From Chromera velia (taxonomy: Eukaryota > Sar > Chromeraceae), in NCBI GenBank assembly GCA_018398765.1, contig JAHBMJ010002562.1:1-17963 (forward strand): a stretch of DNA of 17,963 bases, given 5' to 3'. Below the pieces are notes generated by a model. It was not told where the DNA came from. It was given only the letters and a program-made list of their open reading frames with translations, and did not search any database. The position numbers and the translations under genes were made by a program. Positions 1 through 10,696 of the stretch are shown in pieces; positions within the stretch are counted from its first letter, which is position 1, and every line of letters begins with the position of its first letter.

Positions 1-18
1 CACACACACGGGGCCTAC

Positions 19-771
19 CTGTCGAATCACGTCGTCTCTGTTCCGTCCTCTCTGGGATCCCCCTGCCCCCTCTCTCCCCCTTCCCCCCTCACGCCCAACA
101 GAAGACAGCAGACGTCCCACCGCACTGGACCCGCACCTGATCACGGTCCTCCAGATGGAGAACGCACTCACTGGCGTCTTTGCAATCTCAACCGTCTCTG
201 CCGTCTCCAAGTCTCCGGACCCGGTCGTGGAAGTTCTCGAGAACCCCCCAGTCTCCGTATCCTCTCGTAGTGCCTCTTGGAAAAGACGTTCTGCTCGGCA
301 GTGTAGAGAAGCCACACGGGTTGTCTGCTGTAGAAGACGGCGGTGTTCCCCCTTCTCGTGCGGCTTGAAAGAATATTCAAGCGCCTCCAACTGTCGGTCG
401 ATGGCTAAAAGCTCCAGGAGGGCTAGTTGAATCTCATCACAAATTTTCTCCGGAGACGGCAATGAACTCTCCTGACAGGAAGCTGTTGTTGCAGCAGCAG
501 CAAAGGCGCCGGTGCACTTTTCTGTTTGCGCAAGGCTCTCTTCTACTCGAGAAATGGTCTCCTCGATTTTTCGGAAGGAGGACTGGAAATCTCTCCATCG
601 GCCTGGGGGCCAGGCGGGCATTGCCAAGTCTTTAAAGGAGGGGAGCTGCCGAGGCAGAGGGGGGCTCTTGATCTCTTCGGGCGCTCCGTGCTCTCCGATG
701 GCATCGAATTCTTCAACAACATTCAGCGCACTCTGGCGGAATTCTTCTCCAACTCGCGTGTGATCGGTCAT
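19..771 (-). CDS. Unknown helix-rich protein, 5' exon, gene cut by the left window edge
   Basis: The minus-strand frame starting at the ATG at 771-769 stays open to base 1 (257 codons). An in-frame TGA lies nine codons upstream of this ATG and no other ATG lies between, so 771 is the likely start. I end the exon at 19 because CAG|GTAGGC at 21-14 is a good donor and is followed by GT repeats, the usual look of introns here; an earlier donor, GTGAGT at 171-166, is also possible. The protein starts MTDHTRVGEEF. Residues about 60-90 and 110-170 are rich in Glu, Leu, Arg and Gln and look like amphipathic helices or coiled coil. After about residue 205 it becomes Gly/Arg-rich. It contains an ETAET motif also found in the neighbouring REV3. 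I recognise no family; the three-helix look would fit a SNARE-type N-terminal domain, but that is only a guess. It is transcribed away from the plus-strand gene at 1348. Confidence 0.6.
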
Positions 772-1347
772 GGCTCGAATGACAAAGAAGGGGAATCAGA
801 AAAAGGTTGGCAACACAAGACACAAACTGTTGCTTCCTCAGTGGTTAGGGCGTCTCAATAGATTTCAAGCTCTCTCCGATCGATCGGAAGGAGAGAAAGA
901 ATGAGCGCTGTCCGATCGGCATATCACGTTGCAATAAAGCTGATGCAGACTATCTGAGCCACAAATAACGTCAGTTTCAGACTCACGGGACTCTTGTGGC
1001 AGTTCGATCTATTAATGAGTTCGATGAAGTTCGATCTCATCAGGGCCGGATGTGAAGCACGCGCGTCCCCAACCGGCTCCACAAGCGCGCGGTGTATCGG
1101 TCAGATGCATCCGATCGACCGCACAAATTCATGTATACGTGATTCAAGATTCAAATTCTTCAATTGGCTCTGACATTCGACCTTCAGTTTGTCTTCCCAC
1201 TCCTCGACAGCCGGCCTGCCAAGACCCTCTTGTGCAATATTCTGAAGTCTCAAAGAGACCTCCTGATACACAGAACACCAGGATTGAGGCGCGGAAAGAC
1301 GTATATATACGTACAGATACATAAGGAACGTTCGAGAGGCAAATAAA
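772..1347. promoter_or_regulatory. Divergent intergenic region, probable bidirectional promoter
   Basis: These 576 bp separate the start codons of two genes pointing away from each other. I see no convincing exon. The region holds an interrupted inverted repeat at 872-895 with a perfect 12-bp palindrome in its centre, three copies of AGTTCGAT at 1001, 1018 and 1028, and a TATA-like stretch GTATATATAC at 1301-1310, 38 bp upstream of the plus-strand ATG. A promoter role is inferred from position. Confidence 0.45.
872..895. repeat. 24-bp inverted repeat with a perfect inner palindrome
   Basis: The outer arms are CTCTCC and GGAGAG and the centre contains the palindrome CCGATCGATCGG. A related CCGATCGG lies nearby at about 910. 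It sits about 100 bp upstream of the left-edge gene's ATG, so it could bind a dimeric regulator; this is inference. Confidence 0.5.
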
Positions 1348-1982
1348 ATGGAGTCAGTGCCGCTTTCAGTGAAGGCCAATTGGGCCTTTCAGAAGTACTG
1401 CTGCTGCAAAGACCCATCAGCAGCACTTGCAGAAGAAGCCCTCAATGAGTTCAGACCAGGAGACCAGACGGACGGCATGACAACACAGCCCATGGTGCAG
1501 GAACAAGCGGTGAGTCCCTACATGCATGTATATATGCATGCATGCCTCTATGCAGTGCCTTCTTGAATGTGCATCCCTTCTGATCGACCAAGATCGCAAG
1601 AGGCGCGTCCATGATTGTTCTCTGGCTGCATTCTTCTCATTTTGTCAAAAACAAAAACACACGGACGCTGTTCTGTCCGCATGCATGCAGCATGACATCC
1701 AGAGACCAGCTTACGACTACACCGACACGAAGGCGCAAGATGCAAACCCAGCGGTCAGTCGGCTCATCAGCTCACACGCAGACACGCATGTAGAGCAAAC
1801 ATGAATATCAGCAGGCAGATCTGCGAGGAGGCCGGTTGTCGCAAACACACTTCATCAGTCAGTCAGTTTGTCAGACAGTCAGTGTGTCAGACAGACAGAC
1901 AGACAGACAGACAGAGACAGACAGACAGACAGAGACAGACAGACAGACAGACAGAGACAGACAGACAGACAGACAGACAGGC

Positions 1983-2028
<46 letters not shown>

Positions 2029-2440
2029 TATTTTCTCTTCCTTTCTTTCAGACAGACAGTGAGTCACTTTGTTAGACAGTCAGTGTGTCAGGCAGTAGAC
2101 AGTCAGTCGGTCGGTGAGTAAGTCAGGCAGGCGGGTGACCACTCAGGCAGGCAGTCAGCCAGTTAATCAGACCGACAGTCAGCCGGCCAGCTCAACGTTC
2201 CTATAGTCACAGAGAGCGGTCGTTGTCTTCCTTTGCGTGTCCCTCACTCACTCTATGCAGTCGGTGGAGCCCCAGCCTGAGGTCGCGACGGCAGCCCCCA
2301 TGCAGTCGAACACTGAAACAGCAATGCCAGAGAAGCCCCAGAAGACGGGGGGGGGCATGAGCATCGCACAGTGCTGCTGTGTGGGCCGTGGAAAGCCCAA
2401 CCCATCCTCCAGTGCTCCTGCTCAGACTGCGAAGGCGTGA
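1348..2440 (+). CDS. Small Cys-rich protein, two exons (113 aa)
   Basis: Join 1348-1509 and 2261-2440. Exon 1 starts with an ATG in the context AAAATGG and ends with a complete codon before GTGAGT at 1510. Exon 2 begins after a pyrimidine-rich stretch ending in TATGCAG at 2260, in the same phase, and ends at TGA 2438-2440. The product is 113 residues and hydrophilic, with no signal peptide or membrane segment. Each exon carries one Cys-Cys-Cys cluster in a similar setting: QKYCCCKDP at residues 16-24 and IAQCCCVGRGKP near residue 90. Between them it is rich in Pro, Gln, Thr and Ala. Clustered cysteines next to Lys/Arg suggest S-palmitoylation or metal binding, but I recognise no family. Extra exons inside the intron cannot be excluded. 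It is divergent from the left-edge gene. Confidence 0.55.
1510..2260 (+). other. Intron of the Cys-rich gene
   Basis: The intron is 751 bp, bounded by GTGAGT and TATGCAG. It contains TGCATGCA-type motifs near 1520-1550 and 1679-1690 and the CAGA repeat at 1889-2028. Short open frames inside are low-complexity and were not called as exons. Confidence 0.5.
1889..2028 (+). repeat. (CAGA)n tetranucleotide microsatellite
   Basis: About 140 bp of nearly uninterrupted CAGA units, with occasional CAGAGA breaks and one CAGG variant. Degenerate CAGT/CAGA/GTCAG units flank it from about 1855 to 2185. It lies inside the intron of the Cys-rich gene. The peptide repeats it gives in all frames are artefacts of the repeat. 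Confidence 0.9.
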
Positions 2441-3703
2441 TCGATGAAGCTCTGCAAAGGCAGGCGCGAGGGCGGAAGAATCAGAGCGCGCAGAAATAAG
2501 TCAAAAGAATAAGAAAGGTCAAGGATGGAGCAGAACAAACTCACATTTGATTGAAATGGGGAGCGAACTTTTTGCCGTGCACGGCTCGGATTTGTACTCG
2601 AACCACGAAGGAGCCTTGCTGAGGGCCTGACTTCTCCATTGCACACAACCCACAGCGCTGATGAAGAAAAGGAGCCTCCCGAAGAACGGCAGAAACACAT
2701 TCTCACATACAGAAAGAGAGAATGGACAACAACGGGGGCGGAGAAAAGAACTGAAAACAAAGGAGAGTGTCAAAGAAGATGGAGAGAAGGAGGGAAGGAG
2801 AGAACTGATCTCTTCATCTCAATCCTTCAAGTTTGTTCCTCTAGGGGCTACACATTCTTCCACGTACACAGCTTGCACGAATTGGCTCCCCAGACCTTCT
2901 CTTCTCCTTGTTCCACTTTCTTTTGCACGAAAGAGCACAGAAAAAAACATGAAAACGGGAAAAGAGGGAAATCGTGGACAGAAAAAACGCAGTAAACTGA
3001 TTGTGTCGCATTGTTGCAATCTGATTCTTGTCATTGCTTGACCTTTTTCAACCTCTCTGACAGCCAGATGAGACATAAAAGTTGGTACTGTAAACTGGTG
3101 TGAAACCGTGATTTAAAAAGAATTGTTAACTGGAATGTCTAGTGGAATATGAATCAAGAAATCGATTTATTCTAAGATTTTTTTTTTGTTTAAACAATGC
3201 CACACTGTTTATGCAGCTAGTTGTGCAGAATAGTGCTAAGTCCACTGCCAACATTGGAAATTACTGTGAAATACAACCCTTCAAAAATAGCGAAAAATTC
3301 ACACTCTAATAAAAATATGATTCTACAGCATATTCTCTAAATCACTTTTAAATTTCAATCTTCCCTAGAATCTTTCAAACTTATCTAGATCTAAATTTAA
3401 ATTCTTCTTCTAAAATCCTTTTAATATCTAGTTCTAAATCATGAGTCTAAATGTCTATATAAATTTGTTTCAACTTTAAATTCTTCTAAATTAATGGGTG
3501 GCATGATAGGTCTTTACAGGGTATTCTGACAGGTAAAAAACTAGGTAAAAAAAGAGGTTGAAGGCTTTTTGATTATGCTTCAAGCTAGGCTTCAAGCCAG
3601 TTGTGATAACATTTTGGGGCCTGGCATTGGTTGGTGATTCCTACCAAAAAACTTTCTTTTTGAATGAATTGAAGAAAGCTAGGACAGTCTTTTCCGTTTC
3701 ACG
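2441..3703. other. Intergenic region between two convergent genes
   Basis: This stretch lies between the stop of the plus-strand Cys-rich gene and the stop of minus-strand REV3, so it should contain both 3' untranslated regions. Open frames at 2519-3076 on both strands are Lys/Arg/Glu- or Phe/Leu/Ser-rich and show no conserved motif or splice logic; I call no gene. From about 3080 it becomes AT-rich. Confidence 0.6.
3080..3660. other. AT-rich island
   Basis: Base composition changes abruptly from mixed to strongly AT-rich, with repeated TTCTAAA/AAATTTAAA-like words at 3300-3500. A 12-bp tandem duplication, GCTTCAAGCTAG then GCTTCAAGCCAG, lies at 3577-3600. I see no coding frame or clear terminal repeats. 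It could be a decayed mobile element, or the REV3 3' flank. Confidence 0.5.
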
Positions 3704-3934
3704 TCACCATTGCAGGGCATGGCTTCTCTGCGGCAAAGCAGTGTCCCCTGTGAGACGTGCAACTGCCGCCCTCGCCTCTGCAACTCCGCTCTCTGCGTTC
3801 AGTCTGTCGAACCATACAGGGCAGTGGAAGGCCTCATGACACGCACGCGCAGCCTCCGCAGAGCCCGCACAGGAGACGCAGATCCGAGAGAGGGACCAGA
3901 GACGGGACTCCGAATTCCGCAGCCGCTGCATCAT
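3704..3934 (-). CDS. REV3: REV3 exon 19: CysB iron-sulfur module and stop
   Basis: Encodes residues 2679-2754 and TGA. The spacing from CRDC in exon 18 to CVSC is 28 residues, the same as in human REV3L. CysB reads C-x2-C-x9-C-x5-C followed by PVWF. In other B-family polymerases CysB holds a 4Fe-4S cluster needed to bind accessory subunits. Confidence 0.93.
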   Translation of the reverse strand: MMQRLRNSESRLWSLSRICVSCAGSAEAARACHEAFHCPVWFDRLNAESGVAEARAAVARLTGDTALPQRSHALQW

Positions 3935-3948
3935 CTGCAAAATAAGAG

Positions 3949-3990
<42 letters not shown>

Positions 3991-4017
3991 ACACACACAC
4001 ACACACACACACGCACG

Positions 4018-4050
<33 letters not shown>

Positions 4051-4089
4051 CACACACACACCACACACACACACACACACACACGCACG

Positions 4090-4154
<65 letters not shown>

Positions 4155-7100
4155 TGAGGGTGGGTGGGTAGGTGGGGGGAGAGAGCTCAAAGAGAAAGAG
4201 AGCTCCTGAACCAAAACCTCTACAAGCCAACTCAGACTCACAAAATAATGGTGGGATTGTGAGTGAGTCTGAAATTGTGGGTGAAGGAAGGGTGTATGAC
4301 TTCAATGACGAAAGAGAGACTAAAGGAAGCAAGCAAGAACAGGAGCTGAAATGCAGGATGAATCAATTTACGAATGAATGAATTCAAAAAAAAACAAAAA
4401 AAAGAAGAGACGAGTGGGCGCAAATTTCGCACTGACTCGGTACGCTGCAACCTGTTGAGACTGATTGCAGTCTCGACAGAGAGGTGGTGGGGTGGTTGTG
4501 GTCGAAGATGGTGAAGAGGAAGAGGACGAAGACGCGGACTCGGCCTGTCTAATTGCTGAAGCAACAGGGCCTGTCTCTCCTCTCTCTTCCCTTGTTCTGC
4601 TCAGACCCTGTCCCGCTGCCTGTCCTCTCATGCTTCCACTGGCAGAAGTAGAAGAAGAAGAAGAAGACGAAGACGGAGCCCCGTTGTGATCAGATGATGA
4701 TGGCACACCTCCTCGCTTCCCCTTTTGCCGGACCCGTGCCCATGTCCACAAACCGGTACTGTCCTCAACATCCTCACGCAGCCCTGCAACCAAGGCGGAC
4801 ACCTCTCTTTCCCGTCTCTTTGCGGGATCCGTCTCCATCTCTTTCGCCGTCTGTTGGGAAGGAGCGCTTTCTACGGGACCCGAATAATCACCCAGGGCGC
4901 TTTCCACTGAATTCTTCCTTGTCCCTTTACTGACGCGGGGTTTGGGGTGTGTGGGGGGTGCCAGTCGCCCCCCTCGCTTGTATCTGTTTCGAAGGGAAGA
5001 GAGGATCCCCGGTTGGCCCGGGAGGGCCCACTTCGGAGGGGGCCCCGGCTTCCGTCGGGGTGCTGGGGGGAAGATGAGACTCTCTTTCTGGGCCCCACCA
5101 GATGTTTTGATCGTCTTCTTGCCCCCCCCTCCTCCAGCCGTAGCTTTTGCTTTCGACTTGCCTAAAGGTTTGCTTCCATGTGAAGCTTCTGATGAATGAT
5201 TGGGAAGAGCTGCTGCATCATGCGATGGGTCTCTGCTTGACGGAGCTGCTGCATCTTTTTTCGTCGAAGGTTGACTGATTTCTGATGTCGGGATCGTGTT
5301 CTGACAGATCAGACACATGGATGGATGGGAGAAAAAAGAAAAGGAAGACAAAGTGCGAATGGGAGCGGGAGGTGCAATGGGAGGCTTTCCGGGACCCCGC
5401 CATCGGAACCTTCCCCCCTTTGACGTCGTGCCTTCCTTCCCTGGACCTCCCGTCACCCCTGCCACCCCAACTACAGATGCCGTCACCCCTGTCGTTCCAT
5501 TTTTCTGCTTCTCCGTCTCTGCCTCATCTTCCGAATCGTCTATTTCCACAATTTTGATCTCAGCCTTTGTGTCACCCCTGCCGTCCCCCCCAGAGGCTGC
5601 AGCTGCTGTTTGCAGGTGCTCTTCCGATCCGGAGGGGACTACAGGGAGCTTTCGCGCACTGGCCCGCAACGGGCGCCTCATGGAGGCAAACCACCGGCGC
5701 ACCTGCAGGAGCAGAGAAATTCGATTCAGGATACCAAATGGTCAACTTACTTCATCCAGTTAGGATGTATATCTTGGGACCACTCCAAATGAGCGAGCAA
5801 GCGTCTGTACGCCTTTCCTTTTTTCCGTCTTGCTTTCGTTCTCCCTATGCTGCTGTATTCATGTGTGCATAAGTCCTCTCTCCTCCCTTTTTCCTGCGTG
5901 TGCATGCCTCGGTGTTGGTGTGCATGAGTGCTCGCGCCCCCCCGCTTCCCTCCCGCTCTGACCTCCGCGACGTCCTTCGCATGTGCTCCATGTGCTGCCG
6001 TCGTGATTTGGGGCCCTCGTCCGAAGAGGGCCGTGAGGAGCATCAGCAGACGCTCTATTGCCGGGATGATTTGCTTCTCGATGTAGTACCCTCCATTCAG
6101 CTGCAAGAAAGACATGATCGATCAGAGCAACATGATTGCAGCACAACTCCCAAACGAGAAAGCAGAGTTTGGCATGCAAAGCGAAATCGCCATTAACATT
6201 AATACAGATTTTGCGCATTACCCTACACACACAACATCTGCAAGTCTCTGCAATCTAACCCATTCAATGCCAACATCAAGCAGACAAGTTTCAGCCTGCC
6301 AGCCCTCACACAGCTGAAGTAGGGGGAACACAACAAAGGAAAAGAGCTGGTCATTGGAACGTTTAAGTATACATTCTCTGCGCATCCGGTTTGGCACACC
6401 TGAAGCAGAGGGACCACAGAGCTTCTCCAGGCAGCAGAGAGCGAATCCAACAGGGGTGACGCAGAGGCCCTTTGGTAATGTGCCAGGGGCAGGGGGGGCC
6501 TGGAGGCTCCCAGAATTCTATGGGGCGGCACGACGAGGTCGATCAGACGAGAGGCAGGGGGTCCGTATGCGACTGCGAAGGGGACTCTCTCGTTCACGTG
6601 GGGGGCCGACGTCTCGTCCCCGGCCATTGACGCCAACGCCACCACGGCCTGGGGGGGGAGGGTGTGGGATGCCCCTCCCCTGTCGTGAGAGTAGGTCCCT
6701 ATCCTCGCCTCCCGATGGAAGATGAAGTCAAATAGGGAAGCCTGCAGGGAGGGAGAGGGAAAAAAGAGAAAAACGAAAGTCACACATGGACACCTACCCA
6801 GAGAGACGCAGCGAGGGCCGAAGGAAAGGGGAAATAACAACGGAAACCCGAGCGCGCTCTCACGCAGAGAAACGGACAGAGACACGGACACACACCGAAA
6901 GCCACAGACTCAGACACACAAGCAAAGAGACCAACAGTCAGACAGGCAGACCTCAGGGGGTCCTTTCAGCGTCTTCTCCCACTGGGAGCAGAGCAGCGCT
7001 TTCACCTGCATCAGAAGTGATCAGAAGAGGAGGGGGACTTGTTTTTGTTACGGACAGTTGGTTTATTTCCAGTGCAGGGGCGAGTGTAGACAGCGTGTCC

Positions 7101-9164
7101 AGGATCTATGGGTGAGAGAGAAAGACAACAAAAAAAGGGGGGGGCGCTACAGCAGGAAGGAAGGAATTTCTCCAGAAGCAAGACTGGACACACCAACTTA
7201 TGTTGCGAATCGAAGCGCCACATTTCCATTACGACTCGTCCCCCTCCTTCCACTCTCGGTCTCTCACCTCTTCCTCTTCCCAGACCTGGGAGATATCTTT
7301 GGAGTCGTTTATTGTCATAGAGAATTCTTTTTATGAAAATGTATTCATAATGAACGCTCTCCCCCCTCTTCCCTCCCCTCTTCCCCGACCTTGGAGAGAT
7401 CTTTGGAGTCGAACAATTCCATCAGCACGGCCTCCATGATCTTTGACGTGGCCGGGCTCTGGTCCCGTCTCACCGTCTCCACTCCCTTGCTGTCCAGCCG
7501 AGATGGGCCATCAGGGCTCTCAAAGCACCTCCCTACGTATCTGCAAACACAAAATTCAACATCAAGACCAGCAGATCGTCAGAAAATGTTGAGACGAAGA
7601 GGAACTCGGCACATAGACAGAAAAAGGGGACAGAGGAACAGAGACAACCACAAAGACCAACTCGAGGGTCCAAAGTATGTCTTTGACCACGAAAGGACTA
7701 AGAGAATGAGTTATGGACCAGCAAGTCCATTTCATTTAAACAAGTGCCTGACCTTTTTTTAGACACACAGAATGAGGGAAGGTATACTTTCTCCAGTTTC
7801 AGTTCCATTGGCCTGCACGGAAGCGAGAGAGAACGGAACCAAAAAAAAAGGAGAGCCAACCGATCCACAGTCGAGAGGATAAAGAAAAAGAAACCGTCCA
7901 CCGAGTGACACACACGAGACACATTTCGGTGCAGCGACTTTTCTTTGGAATGATCCCAAACAAACAAACAAACAAAAACAAATGAGTTGACAAACACGCA
8001 GCGTGGTAACGAATAAAACAGAATAAGGAACGCAGAGTCACAACCCACTTACCACGGGTTCTCAGCGCTGACGGCGTTCACGATTTCCCTTCCGATCTCG
8101 AAGGCTTCCTTCAAAGATCTTCCAGGCATGTGCACGAACACGCTGTCCGTGTCTCCATAAACAACCCTGGATCTCCACCTGCACAGACAAAGGGATAAGA
8201 GGCACAGCGTGAAACTCCTCACGAAGCACTGGGAAAGCAACGCTCCTCCAGAACTTCTCTTCTGGCTTGTTTCAGAACCAGGCAGCGAAATCAAAACCAA
8301 AGTATGGAGGATGCTCGATGGATGAGTGCTCGACAGAACATTTTCTTCGCCTGCCTGTTGCTGCGATCTGCTTTCTATCTGTCATGATGGATTGACAATA
8401 CTAAGTTTGCATCGGCATGAGGCACATGAAGTAATCCATTTTCTTTTGGGAATCTCTCGAACAACCTCGAGTCTCTGATTCCCCCCTCATTCTTCTATCC
8501 CTGAACTCACCTGTCGGTGCCCTCAATTTTCCTGATGGTCCTCTCCAGAGTCCGTCTCGCTGTCTGCACAATCGCGTCTGCAATGGCCCCACAGGGCATC
8601 CTGCCAGAGAACGAGGCGCCCGTGTATCTGCACAGATTGGATTGCAGTTTTTCTTCTTTCACAGTGAAGGTTCACATGGCATATCAGTGCATACAGCTAG
8701 GGCACACAGAGGTCATCCCCGGAAGAAGAGAGGCTACATGAGTATGAAGCATTCCAAGGTCTACCTCAGAGGGGCAAGAAGGAAGGAAGGAGTGGTCAAG
8801 AGGGTACGCGGAAAGCGGTACACCGAACACAAAGCGGTAAAGTGAATGCTGGCGTCGGGGAAACAACGGCAAAAAGCATGAAACTGTGTGCTGCTCTCGC
8901 AAAACTGTCTGTCCAGCTTCATTTGCAGTCACATCTGAAACCAAAAAGTCTCTCTCACCCGTAGGTCACGTTTGCGAAGTATTTGAGGCCGAATTGTCTG
9001 GCGTTGAGGAGCTGTTGCACCCTGTTTGCCTGTGCTGCCGTTCCCCTTCCCTTGTGCTTCTTCATGGCCTGCTTGACCATCACCCGAGTCTGGAGAACTT
9101 CTTGGAGGAGGGACGGAAGGATGCCTCTGAACACACACACACACACACACATACACACACACAT

Positions 9165-9201
<37 letters not shown>

Positions 9202-10042
9202 AAGGGGGGGTCAGAGGATTGGGCAGACATTTAATTTGGACAGGAATCACACATTGGTGTGCGACAAAAACAATAACGAGGAATCTGAACGGCGACAAAT
9301 TATCTGGGAGAAAGAAAGAAACACTCAGAGGCGGACCTGCGCACTCTTCGGGAGACAAACACGGCCCCGTTAGGCAGGATATTCACGAATCGGGCCCTCC
9401 CCTTTTCTTCGTCTCCCGTTCTCTCTCCCACCCCTTCATGCCCCTCTCTTTCTTCCCCCGCCTCTTCAAATCTCTCCATGATCTGATCCAGAACATCCGC
9501 GTCCACTTTCACCTCAAAGACTCCCATTTTGTTCTTCTTCAGAGACACCCACTCCTTCGCCGTCCTCCCCCTCAGTCTACCCAAACAGGTCGTATAACAA
9601 ATATTGTACGCAATCACAACAGAAGGATACAGCGACTGGAAGTCCAACACAGCCACAGGGTCTGCAAAGAAAGAAGACTCAGGCTCCAGGACCAGAGGAA
9701 GACACTCGAGGGCTTCCTGTCCGGTCACCTGCACAGGTACAGAGACAAAGAGAGACAGGGGCAGATTTATGTGTGTGATCCTTCACGTGCACGTGCAAGC
9801 TCCAAGCGGAGGAAAAACGGGGGAGTGGGTGGTTGGTTGCGCATGAGAAAGAGAGAGAAAGAAAGGAACACCATGTAGAAAAGAAACCATCCACCGATAC
9901 GACATCAAATATCAGCAACCAACCTGTGCCTTGCTGGCGGAGAGAAGGACGTAGCCGAGTTGACGCGCCGATCTTGCCAGCATTGCTTCCACACGAAATT
10001 GCGTTCCTCTACTCACCTGCACACACACACACACACACACAC

Positions 10043-10073
<31 letters not shown>

Positions 10074-10654
10074 GATGCAGATGCTCTCTCTCTCCTTTTC
10101 TCTCTTCCTCTGTCTTTCATACAGACAAACAGACCCTTGCCCATGCAGAACCAAAAGCACCGACAAGGTCACAGGGAAAGGAGAGGGGCCGAGATCGCAT
10201 GGCACAAAAGAGAGGGAAACAAGGACGGACAATGAGAAAGAATCACGTAGTAAGAAACGAATCTTCAGCAAAGAGAGAAAAGGAGGCCAGAGAAGAAGGA
10301 AGGACTAACCGCGCTCCAGAAATCGACACCAAAAAGTTTGGAGAGCTCCGCGTTCCTTTCCATCACCCCTGACGCCCCGCCCAAAGCCAAATTCAACTCC
10401 GCAAGACACAAAACGTATCTGACTGCCAGATGGCGAGACGGGAATCTCAACCGTCTCCTCTTTCCGTCTGCCACCCCCGGTTGGATCTTATTCTCTGATG
10501 AAGAACTGCGAACGGGTTCTGAAAACTTCCACGCGAAGGCCAGAGAGAAGGACGGAATATTCGGCAACGACACGCCCAGAAGGGCAGAAGCCAGGGAGTG
10601 TGCAGAATACTGGAGAAGTTTCACCTCCGCTGCATACGCACACGCACACGCACA

Positions 10655-10696
<42 letters not shown>

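Noticed and set aside
1801-2121. Frame encoding DRQTDRQT repeats
   Set aside because: Produced by the CAGA repeat; it lies inside an intron and is open in several frames, as expected for a tetranucleotide repeat.
2519-3076. Possible genes on either strand
   Set aside because: Overlapping frames on both strands with biased composition, no conserved motif and no splice support; more likely untranslated or intergenic.
3710-4171. Long plus- and minus-strand frames over the CA/GA repeat
   Set aside because: They are translations of a microsatellite (HTHTHT, CVCVCV) plus the antisense of REV3 exon 19; the region is REV3 intron 18.
8886-9878. 330-codon plus-strand frame
   Set aside because: It is antisense to REV3 exons 9 and 10, which carry polymerase motifs A and B, and crosses a microsatellite; no family resemblance.
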